Source of the DNA: Chromera velia
Taxonomy: Eukaryota; Sar; Chromeraceae
Reading direction: 5' to 3'
Assembly (NCBI GenBank): GCA_018398765.1
Contig: JAHBMJ010002836.1
Location: forward strand, 1-14,310
Length of the DNA stretch: 14,310 nucleotides
The notes under the pieces were generated by a model. The model was not told the origin of the DNA. It did no database searches and saw only the letters and a program-made list of their open reading frames with translations. How positions within the stretch are numbered: position 1 is the first letter of the stretch; each line of letters starts with the position of its first letter. Positions 1-10,499 of the stretch are shown here, piece after piece. The position numbers and the translations under genes are program-made.

Positions 1-281
1 TGCAGAGAGAAAGAAAGACGGGCACGGAGCTTCATTCCTGACAGCAAGATGGTCATCAACCCCCCATAAAAGAAAGTCGCAAGCTTGCACGAACTAAGTC
101 TGTTGCTTTCCATTTGACCGCATGCTCCAAGTCGTCATGGCATGTACAGCGAAACCGGTCGATTACTTCCCGGCCGTGGACAGACAGACAGACAGGCAGG
201 CAGACAGACAGGAAGACAGACAGACAGACAGACAGACAGACAGGCAGGCAGACAGGAAGACAGACAGACACGCTGACTGAC
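1..281 (-). other. Start of the intron after exon 22 (cut by the window edge)
   Basis: From the donor at 281 leftward this is intron. It holds a GACA/GGCA tetranucleotide array (179-270) and weak resemblance to the intron after exon 17 (a GATCGAT/GGTCGAT area near 2885 and 158). I find no acceptor followed by a plausible exon 18-like peptide. Confidence 0.6.
179..270. repeat. GACA/GGCA/GGAA tetranucleotide array
   Basis: An imperfect tetranucleotide array of GACA units with GGCA and GGAA variants. It almost touches the donor of exon 22 (separated by one GCTGACTGAC-like segment). On the sense strand it reads GTCT/GCCT/TTCC. Confidence 0.9.
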
Positions 282-468
282 CAGTGAACCTCGCAGAACG
301 CACTCCCGTTCGGCGCAATGGGTCCGCTGATCGTACAGACCACATCCCCATTGCAAGGAGGGTTAGGCGGACTGGTGCCGTCGATGTCGGGGCCGCCGTT
401 AATGGGCCATATACCGCCGTTACAGAGACGCACATCAATCACGTCGACGTTCTCTACCGGTCGCTCTC
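282..468 (-). CDS. Exon 22: DUF11 unit 2, core exon (187 bases)
   Basis: Acceptor CTGCAG, phase 1 in; donor GTCAGT, phase 2 out, as in exon 17. The peptide is [49 protein letters not shown] and SAFCEVHW. It is roughly half identical to exon 17 by eye. The phase 2 end shows that the gene goes on to the left; no suitable exon follows within the remaining 281 bases. Confidence 0.87.
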
Positions 469-1211
469 CTGCAGGACATTTGGAAGGGGGGCGGCATTTT
501 GAAAAAAAAAAAAAGACAGGCAGGGAGGCACACCAGTAACAGAAGAAGATGGCCTTCCTTGAAAGGGTAGAGAGATAGACGCTCTGCTCATACGAAGTCA
601 GACTTTCCATCAGGCTTGCGAGTTGCTGGGAAGAAGACACGACGCATAGCTGGTCCCCGCGTACTTGCTGCCGACCGAAACAAGTGGTGTGCAAGTAAAT
701 AGCATTTTGACTTGCTCACACAAACAAAAATGGCAAAAAAAGGAGAGAACTGACCGTCGTTCGTCACCGTGTATCTGTATGTCACTGTCTCGCCTGCAAG
801 CGAAGAGAAATATATGGAGAATGGGTCTGCAGAGAGGCTGTAAGGGAGGGAGTGAGAAAGAGATGGACAGAAAAGTTGAATAGAAAGACAGATCCTCTTT
901 GCATATGCAACAGGAAAAGAGAAAAGCGAACGATAGCAGGACGAGGAGTGGCAGGAGGATTGAAGGAAGGAAGAGAGAAGCTGAATGAACGGATGCAGGC
1001 GTGAAGAGAGGGAAGATAGAGAGCGGTGTGTAGCGACAAAGAGTGGAGACTGTATGTCTCCGCATTCCCTTCATGATCTTTCTCGTCTTTCTTTCTTTCT
1101 TTTGCTTTCTTTCTTTCTTTTTCTTTCTTTCTTTTGCTCTCTTTCTTTTGCTCTCTTTCTTTTGCTTTCTTTCTTTCTTTTTCTTTCTTTCTTTCTTTCT
1201 TTCTTTCTTTT

Positions 1212-1242
<31 letters not shown>

Positions 1243-2035
1243 CTTTCTTTCTTTCTTTTTCTTTCTTTCTTTTTTTTTCTTTCTTTTGCTTTCTTTCTTT
1301 CTTTCTTTTTCTTTCTTTCTTTCTTTTTTTCTTTCTTCCTTCCTTTTTTTCTTTCTTTCTTTCTTTCTTTCTTTCTTTCCTGACCTAAGTGGATCGTCCT
1401 ACTACCGCCGAAGGTCTGGCCGGGTCCCTTCACCTGCTTCTCGAAGGAGATTGCGTCTGCAGGTCCGTACCCAGGAGGAGCATCCATGTGATCAGACAGA
1501 CAGACAGACAGACAGAGGGTGAGTGGGAATCCGATAGGGAGATGGAGAGACCGATAGACAGATCCGTGGACACGCTCTCATGTACATGAACATGTAGAGA
1601 ATTACGCGAAATGTGTACGTATGGATGGATACGTACGGGCTATTCAAGCTTCGCATGTCTGTTGCTCCATCCATTCATGCAGAAAATCAGACGAGCACAC
1701 GCACGTCTATGAATTGAGTCTCCTTCTCTTTCGTCTCTTTCAACAACCGACAGACATGCACCCTCCCTCTCTTTTTCTTGTGCAAAAAGACCATCCCCTT
1801 CCCTTCCGAGAGACATACACCCACCTAAATCCTCCCTTCCCCTAGACACACACACACATCCACACACATCCACACACACCCACACACATCCACACACACC
1901 CACACACATCCACACACATCCACACACACCCACACACACACATCCACACACATCCGCACACATACACACACACAGACACACCCACACACATCCACACACA
2001 TCCACACACATCCACACTCACACATCGACACACAT

Positions 2036-2091
<56 letters not shown>

Positions 2092-5000
2092 CAACGAGGC
2101 ATCCAGCCGACTGACCTGGCGGCGAGGGGCCGGTTGCCACATTCGCGCCGTCTTCGTTACTATGGACCTCAATGGTCGGGAAGCCGTTTGGTTTCCCTGC
2201 ACGAAGATCAACAAACAGAGGAAGGAAGGTAGGTAGAGAGAAAGAAGGAGTCGTTTTGTCACAGGGCGTCTTTTGTTGTCTGTGCTGCGTGCGCCTTGTT
2301 GTACTCATTTTTCTTCCATCAGAGGCGCGTTGCACGAACAGAAGTTGCGACATCGACATCCACTCTTAAGAGTTTAGTTAATTGCAATTTGGACGCCATG
2401 CTGTCAGGATGCGGCCGAGAGGAAGAGAAAGGAAAGAAAAGAAAAATTTGGAAGCGAAGGAAGATTCTTTTCGGTCAACGGTGACCCCTAGCCGCATCAA
2501 ATTTTCTGTCGGTGTCCGTTCCGTTCCAGGGGGACTGACTGACCCTTTGCGACGGCGACGTTCTTGTAGTGTGTAATAGGTCCGTTAGGAGGGAGCGTCC
2601 TGCAAGGGTAAGACTCAATTAGCGCCTTTGAGGTTGAATACTGATGATGTGCAGATAGACAGAGAGTGAGTCTCTCGCTGTGATCGGCGGGTCGGCCGGT
2701 CCAATGGAAATGATGTTTACTGTACGAATATTCATGCGGCAAGGTTTCAGAGCGAGCGAGTGCGATATTGAGGTGACACTGGAGTGGAGAGAGCAAGCAA
2801 TCGTACGCACTTAGCCTTCGGCCTTTTCCACTTAACCCAATTGATTGCACACTGATTGAGCGTGTGATACTTCAGAGAAATTGATCGATCGCTTCATGTT
2901 GATGAGTACCCTGACTGACTGACTGACTGACTGACTGACAGACTAACTGGCTGGCTGACTGACTGACTGGCTGACAGAGAGACACACAAAAGAAGGCGAC
3001 CACACTGACTGACCAGGTCACCTCGCAGGACTCGGTGTGTCCCGGCATAATGCTGGCAATCGTGCAGGCCACCAGGTTGTTGGGATCAACGCAGTCTCCG
3101 GAAGTGCTGCTGGTGATAGTGCTGCCACCGGTAAGGGGCCATGGACCGCCGTCACAGAGACGCTCGTCGATGACGTCAACGTCTATGATCTCACGACTTC
3201 CTGCAGTGATATTTTGAGACAGACAGACAGGCAGGCAGAAATACATACACACACATTTACACATACACAGACAAACAGACAGTCACGCCGATGATTGAAG
3301 CGAGAGAGCCTCGCTCGAAAGGCGGGAGACAGGCGCACTGCATTCACACAAAATCCGTTTTCCTGTGTGAGCCAGTCGAGAATTGGCAGAGGAGAGAGAA
3401 GAAGAAAGGACAGTGAGAGAGACGCACGATTGAAGGAAACACCTGCCATGGGAGTGAGTAGCAGTTTGCCGTACTGACACAAACAGCAATGACAAAACAG
3501 AGAGAGAGCTGACCCAAATTCGTCACCTCGTATTTGTACGTGACTATGTCGCCTGCAGTCGACCAGAAATAGAGAATGGGGTTGCACAGAGGATGTGCGG
3601 GAGGAAGGGCAGGTGAAGGAGTGAGTGAGAAAGAGACGGACAGAAAAAATGCATGGAGGGACATGTCCTCTGCATGCGCAACAAGAAAAGCGAAAGGAAG
3701 GCTAACGATTGCAGGATGAACACTGACAGGAGGATTCAAGGAAGGAAGAGGGAAGCTGAATGAACGGATGCAGGCGTGAAGAGAGGGAAGATGGAGAGAA
3801 GGACGGTTTGTAGAGAGAAGGATTGGAGGCTATGTCTGCATTCATGCTATTTCCCGTCTCACTTTCCGTCCTGACCTATGAACACGTTCACGCTGTTGTC
3901 ATCGAAGTCGGTATCAGTGGGGCCCTTCACGAGCTTCTTCAGCAAGAGAATGTCTGCACGAACACACCCGAACCGCCCACCCATCCATGCATTCTTTCAT
4001 TCATTCATGCATTAATCCGTGGCCATCCATCCTTTCATCTAATCCGACTGCAACGGGCAAGCATGTAAAAACAGGCCGACACTCAGAAAATACGGACATA
4101 CCGGCAGGAGGGCAGACGGATTCCCACACGCACACACACACACGCACCCAAACATCACCGAGGCATCCAGCCGACTGACTGGCTGACTGACTGACCGTCG
4201 GGCAGGCAGATGACCAGTTTCGAAAGGCCGAAGGAGTCCCCGAGAACCACACGGATACTCTCGAACTCTGTGTCGATCGCCATTCCTGACTGCTCGTTGG
4301 AGACTGTGAACGTCGCCACATTCCCCTCAAGATCAGGGTTGCTGCTGCCCCCGCAGCCAGAGACACCGGCCCCTCCGTTGGGCACCGTGACGTAAGGCGA
4401 GCTGCTGTCCTCCCGTCCGGAGAGGAAGAGGTTGGTGGTAGTCGAGTCGAAAGCGTCGAGGAGGGTCGTCTGGAGGAATCTGATCTTGATCGGAATAGTG
4501 AAGCCGGGATCCGCGAAGAACTCAAATTGCAGTGTGCCTGCGGCCACATTGACAGACAATTGAGGGATCGAAGCAAGTATACAAACAAGAGCGAAACCAG
4601 AAGAAGAAAAAAAGGAATGGCTCAGTCGGACTCGAAGATGGAGAGCTGAAGGACGACAACGATTTTTGAGAAGCAAACCGCTGAGAGATGGTTGCTTTTG
4701 AGAAGCAAACCGCTGACGACAACGATTTTTGTGTCCGCTGAGACAGAGATGGCTGCTTTTGATGAGGTTGTGGAAGACCAACGCGTGAAAAACAACTGAA
4801 AGAAAAAAAAGAGCGCCAGTTGCTTTGAGTGTGCACATCTGGTAATTAGCTTCACTTCTTGCCTGCACAGCCATGCATCTGATCGACTGATCATCTATCT
4901 GACTGCATGGCCCAATGACCGACCGCCATCTCCATCGTCGTTGGGTTCATCCGCGTTGTCCTCCTGTAGAACGACAGCGTTGCCCTCATCTTCGTTGCAG

Positions 5001-8000
5001 GGGCACCTGTAGATGAATTCGCCACAGACTCCGAAATCCGCTGGGTCTCCGTTGTCGTCGAAACAGGAGGGAATCTCGTTGGTCGACGAAGAACTGCATG
5101 GGGACCGATTGTCAACACCCGGACCCGTGCGGAGATCCTGCATGATGTATGCACGCACGAAGAGCAAGAGCAAATGTTGAATCACAGGATGACGCTTGGA
5201 AGTGCATGGAAAGAAGAAATGCAAGAATATAGACGTCAGGTCAGGAGCTTGAAAGATGTTTCCCGGGGAAATTTGCACAAAGCAGAGCTCCCGTTCCACT
5301 TAGAAGGCATGGATCAAATACAGGGCCAGAAATTCCTTCCCGCCCGAAGATGAACGAGAGAGGTGGTCGAATTTGACTTTTGCATCAGGTGCATTCTGGA
5401 GTGAAGATTCATTACAGATGAGAAAGTAGACCTTGCACCACTCACGTGAATTGCATCACTGCAGCGCAACCGATCCACGGTAGGCATAAAACGCACTACA
5501 AAAACAGCTCATAGGGCATAGAGCAACTTACCACATCGCCGTTGTCCTTCGATAGCGTATTGAATACCCAGACCTGCACGCAACAATGCGCAACGAGAAG
5601 AAATGGCAATTAAGCCAAATGAAATAAACGATCTTCCGTCACGACCAAAATTTCTTTCGTGATCGAGCCATCTCCCGCAGACGTCGGTCGATCTGTAAAC
5701 AGCTAGCACATTAATTTTTAGGAGTAGCTAGGGGACTTTGGAGTCGGTGCATGAAAGTGTTGACGTACGGACAGACGAAGAGATAGACAACCACAGAGAC
5801 AGACAGACAGACAGACCCTTCTTGTCGTTCCAACGTTGTTTTCGTCTGCTGCTGAACCTCCACCGCTCGGAAGATTGAATCCGGTGATCTTGGCGTAGAA
5901 ATTGATCTGGCCGATGTCGACGAAGGGAACTGGAACTGGGAAGTGCTCAGGGTTCTCTGTTGGTTCGAAAATCTTGGTGCGATCCTCGAAGTCGTTGCCG
6001 GAAGTTCCCTGGGAGAGATTGTTGAAGTCGACGTGCACAATTCTTGTGCAGATGTCGGCCTGCAGAGGAGACGGGGGGGGGGATAGATGCATGGGTGGGT
6101 CTGCATGGTGTGGCACTTGTTTGTACATCCATTTTTCGATTGGGACACTCGAGACAGACAGGGGCACAGAAAGGCAGCAGATCCCTCCCGGTCTGCAAAT
6201 GAGACGCTGGAAGAGATGCTTCTCTCTGCTCACGCCACAGATGAAAATGAGCCCTACCATGGGTCTGAATTTCTTTGCTGCCTTGACAAGGCGACACGCT
6301 GAGTGCATATAAATCCCAGTGCTCTCGATGTTAGTGAACAAGGCTACAAAAAGGGATGGCGCACGGAGCAAGTGGTCCGAAAAAAGATGAGCGGAGAGGT
6401 CAAGAAAACGAAACCAAAGGCATGCTTTCTGACCAGGGGATTTGTTTAAAATGCAAAGAAAGTCAAACGGGAAAGGAAACTTGTGATCGAGGGGAAAAGA
6501 ATGCATCCACAGAGAAATCCACTTACCACCACGCATTCCGGTGTGCACCCGTCGCCTGCATCATCGTTGCCATCGTCACACTCCTCGCCCGCATCCACCT
6601 GGACTTCGCCGTCTCCGCAGTACTGCACCCAATCAATCGCTCGTGGAAGCAAGGCAGAACTCTGATTCATAAATCTGTACGTCTTTCTTTCGAACTGAAC
6701 AACCATGCACGGAGGGGAGGAAGAGGTCGGGAGGGACGTCTGGGCTGATTCTGCGACCATCATTCTTTGAGCTGAATGGACTGACTGACAGTCACACACA
6801 TCAACAGCGAATCAAACAAAACATGCCGATCGAGAATGCGCATGCAGGGAGAGAGATGAGCCGGCGACCCAAACAAAGAAGGGAGACAGCAAGCAGGCTG
6901 GGAGAAGAGACACAGCTGCGCACAGCCACTTACCGTGCAAGGGGCACTGCTGTCGAACGGACGGCACACGGGGGGGATGAGAGGTGCGTTGTTTGAGTCG
7001 ATCTGGCCACCACCCTGCAGGAATTCGCACTCTTCCGAACCTTGGATGATCCCGTCACCGCAGACGGCAGCGCCGTCGATGAGGATCTCCGTCTCCCCCT
7101 GTCCGCAGACGGTCGGCGACGGGTCCTGCAAGCGTCTCAATCAATCGGAAGGCGCACCCACCGCAGGGAGAAAGCACACAGCAGAGTGAGCGAGCAAGTG
7201 GACACATTCCGTGACTTGTGGAACGCACGCACGCAGACACGCACGAGGGGCGGGCGGGAAGTATGAGTGCGAGCTAGATTGTTTGTGTTATTTTGAGCGT
7301 GCCGGAGAGGAGAGGAGGGAAGAGGAAGAGGGGAGTAGACAGTGATCGGGGAGCTACAGAGTAGCGGGGGCAGTAAAAGAAAAACAGACTGAGGCAGGAA
7401 TGGATCAAAAAATCAATGAGATTGAACACAGCTTGAGCACGGGCAGAGCAGTGACTGCATTATATACCCAAGAGGAGACAAAAGAAAAATGCATAGGCAA
7501 ACCCTAACTAACCGTGATGGCTGCTTGTGCGACAACCGTGCCGTCGCTGTCGGCGTTCGGGTCGAAAATGTAGCAGACGTCAACTTCGGTGGAGGCTGCA
7601 CCAGAGCCTGTGCAGGTGAATTCGTCCGAGTTGCCAGTAGCAGTGCACGAGTTCTCGATATCCACCGTTGCGGGGTCGAGGCTGTTGTTGTCTTCCAGGG
7701 TGAGAAGGAAGTTCGAGCCGGTGGCGACGGTGATGCGCACGTACTGCGCGAACTGTCCCGAGGTTGCAGTGCTGCGTGAAGAGACAGAAGAGAATCAAGC
7801 AGAATTTGAAGTCGAAGCCATGCAACGCAGAAGTTTCTTTCAGCGCTGGTCTTTCTCGACTGAAAGTGCGTACATCCATCCATGAAAGCGTCGCAAGAAA
7901 GAGGTCTTCAATGAAACGCAAGGTCATGCATTCATGCATGAGAGAGCTGAGCAGGCGGCAGAGGGGGGAGGATGAAAGAAAACGACAAGCAAACATAAGA

Positions 8001-9285
8001 TGGCGGGGGGGGAGAGGGAACGGATAGCCAGAGCAATGAGTGGGTATGTGCTTTGAGCTATTGGAGTCTCAACTGAGCTCATGGAATGCTTAGGTCTTGG
8101 GGTGAGGTGACACATTGCAAGGAAACCAGGACGCAAAAAGTGGATACAGTACCAGTACCAGGAGAGAACAAAAAGTGGAAGGGAGGTGACTGCAAGAAAA
8201 CGAAAAAAGGAGAGAGAGAGAGAGACGAAGACAAAAAAAAAAGATCGAAAGAAAGAAAGAAAGACAGAAAAAAAAAAGAAAGAGAGAAAGAAAAAAGAAG
8301 AGGAAGAAATGAAACAAACGAGGAAGGCACAGAAATGAAAGGAAGAAATTGAAAATCAAAGTGGGTGATGAATGGAGGTACCAACCACGGCGAGGCTCCG
8401 AAGCCGTTCGGCTCAGTCGCGCTCACGACACTCGAGACCGCAAGGGGGCCGGGGAGGCACTCTGTATCCTCTCCCTCGTCGCACACGTTTTGCGCATCGA
8501 GAGTCTCCTCCACGACGACCTTGAACGTGTCGTCGTCCGTGTCGGGGTCACTCCTCAGGCAGAACGCCAGCTCCGAAACAGCGCAGTTCGTGAATTGGAA
8601 AACGTCATCGGGGAGGGTGGCGACAGGAACGGGAGGGATACACTGGGCCGAGAACGGCGACGGATTGTTGATGATATCATTCATCCCTGTCAGGCTGATG
8701 CGAACCAAGAACTCGCCTACAGCGACACTGAGACCAGAGGTTGGATTGACCTTCACGACATGTGTGTGGCCGGGACTACAGCTGGCAGCCATCAAGTCGT
8801 CCTCAAATCGGGACACGGAGGTGACGACAGGAGAGATGCCGTTCGGGTCTGGCACGCACACGGGCGTCACCCTTCTGTTCTTCATTCCGTCGTCGCATCT
8901 GTTGTTTTCTGGCTCGGTCTCCGTAATCGTCACCATGAATTGGCCGCTCTGAGCGATCGAGAGGGGTGCGATGACATCGAATCTCACCTCGCTGGCGGCA
9001 TCGTCGTTGTCGCAAGTGACCTCGGTGCCCGGGCCTGCAAATTCGATAGACGATGCTTTTTATTAAGATACCGACACTGAGACCACATGTTGTGACCCCT
9101 GGCAATCGATTGAATGTGGGAATCAGCGTTGGAACGAGGTTCATCTCCTCTTTGTCTCTCTGTGTGTGTGTGTGTGTGTCTCTCTCTCTGTCTGTGTCTC
9201 TCTCTCTGTCTGTGTCTCTGTGTCTCTCTCTCTGTGTGTCTCTCTCTGTCTCTCTGTCTGTGTCTCTCTCTCTCTGTCTCTCTCG

Positions 9286-9316
<31 letters not shown>

Positions 9317-10466
9317 TGTGTGTTTGTTTGTATACGTGTGTATGTGTGTGTCTGTGTCCACGTGTAAGTGGGAGAGAGAGAGCGAGAGTATGCCTTCCAA
9401 CTCTACTCGTCGCACTTCAAGCCGGCCTTTCTGCCGGTCTCCCTGCAGCCGTGTTTTCTCTCAGCCAAGGAAGGCACCGCAACAAGGACACAAAAGGGCC
9501 TCGGGCGAGCTCAGCTCCCTTCCTTTCGTTTCTTCCCCCTTCTCTTTGATTTTGTTTCCGTGCCTGAACTAGACTCGCCTTCACTTGTTTTCTTCCTGCT
9601 GCCTTGCTTTACGCTACCTTGCCTGTGACTGAGCATGTGGAGGGAGGGAGCACTCTGTCCTGTCACTTTGTGAAAGATGGAGCCGATGAATAAGCATCAA
9701 GCCCATGACACCTCAACGCCTCACACACACACCTTGCAAAGAGAAAGGGAAAGGGAAAGGGAAAGGGAGGGGAAAGCGTCCGACCCAGCCGACACAAAGG
9801 AATGAAGCGTCTAGCGGCCTTCTCACAAGCGCCTTCATTGTGCACCCCCACACAAAGAAAGAAGGTGAACGCCAACCAAACACTGACTGAACATTCACAC
9901 TGCTGACCATTCACGTCCGCACCGCTGCAGCCACTGAACGTTGACGCCGCAGCAAATTGATACCCAGCGGGGAGTTTCAATTCCAGGTCGTACCCAACAT
10001 CGGTACCAGGATCAATGATGACGGTGAAGGTCTCTCCGGGCTCTGGTACGTTTCCGTTCTCCGCATCGAAAGTGATGGAGATTTGGCTGTTCAGCGTCGT
10101 CTCCGGGATGCACTCCGGGGTGACGGTTACCTCGTCGTTGGTACCTGTGTCGCACAGGTTCTGCTCTGGCTGGGTCTCTTCGATGAACACCACGAAGGGA
10201 GCGCTCTGCCCGTTCTCCAGGGGGGCCTGGACGTCTTCGAAGGTCACCGAGGAGGTGCCCGCTGGGTTGGAGCAGGTGACCATTTGCCCTGCAAGATCGT
10301 CGTTATGCAATTGTGTGGTTCAATTGTTGAAAGCACCCCACAGAGGACAAGAGAAAGAAGAGCGAGCGTGAGAGCGAATGCGAGAGCAAATGATGACATG
10401 AGAGCAGGCCTCTTGTCGTCCTTTCAGATGAAAACAAGCAGGCCTCCTGCCGTTGTCGTCACATTC

Positions 10467-10499
<33 letters not shown>

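Larger units (their letters stand above)
9035..9907 (-). other. Intron between exons 6 and 7 (the longest, 873 bases)
   Basis: GTCAGC to TTGCAG, phase 1. It holds a TCTG/TGTG/CTCT tract (about 9154-9358) and a GGGAAA repeat (9747-9772). Open frames over the tract are low-complexity artefacts. No exon seen. Confidence 0.75.

Noticed and set aside
610-1074. Minus-strand open frame of 154 codons spanning exon 21
   Set aside because: It reads exon 21 in the wrong frame and consists of low-complexity Ser/Leu/Phe. The frame is not conserved in the paired unit 1 region.
985-1522. Long open frames rich in Phe/Leu/Ser (plus) or Lys/Arg/Glu (minus)
   Set aside because: They are translations of the CTTT array; only the 72 bases of exon 20 are supported.
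1845-2066. CRISPR-like regular repeats
   Set aside because: The units are about 10 bases with no unique spacers; this is a CA-type minisatellite in an intron.
1640-2262. Cys/Val/Gly-rich minus-strand open frames
   Set aside because: They are translations of the CA minisatellite, not a Cys-rich protein. Only exon 19 (2116-2196) is coding.
4155-4874. Signal-peptide-like hydrophobic stretch upstream of exon 14 ([13 protein letters not shown])
   Set aside because: It falls in the intron between exons 13 and 14. The exon 13 to 14 join is supported by phase and by the DDGDGG-LQFEF motif, so a new start here is unlikely.
5718-6548. Single-exon reading of the 276-codon minus-strand open frame
   Set aside because: The upstream half has no domain similarity and crosses intron features. 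Motif content begins at the CTGCAG acceptor at 6059.
8349-9080. Plus-strand open frame of 243 codons
   Set aside because: It lies exactly opposite exon 7, whose minus-strand peptide carries module motifs and fits the splice chain. The plus frame is a shadow without recognisable motifs.
9747-9772. Interstitial telomere repeat
   Set aside because: Only four or so GGGAAA units, and not a telomere sequence I can assign to any group with confidence.
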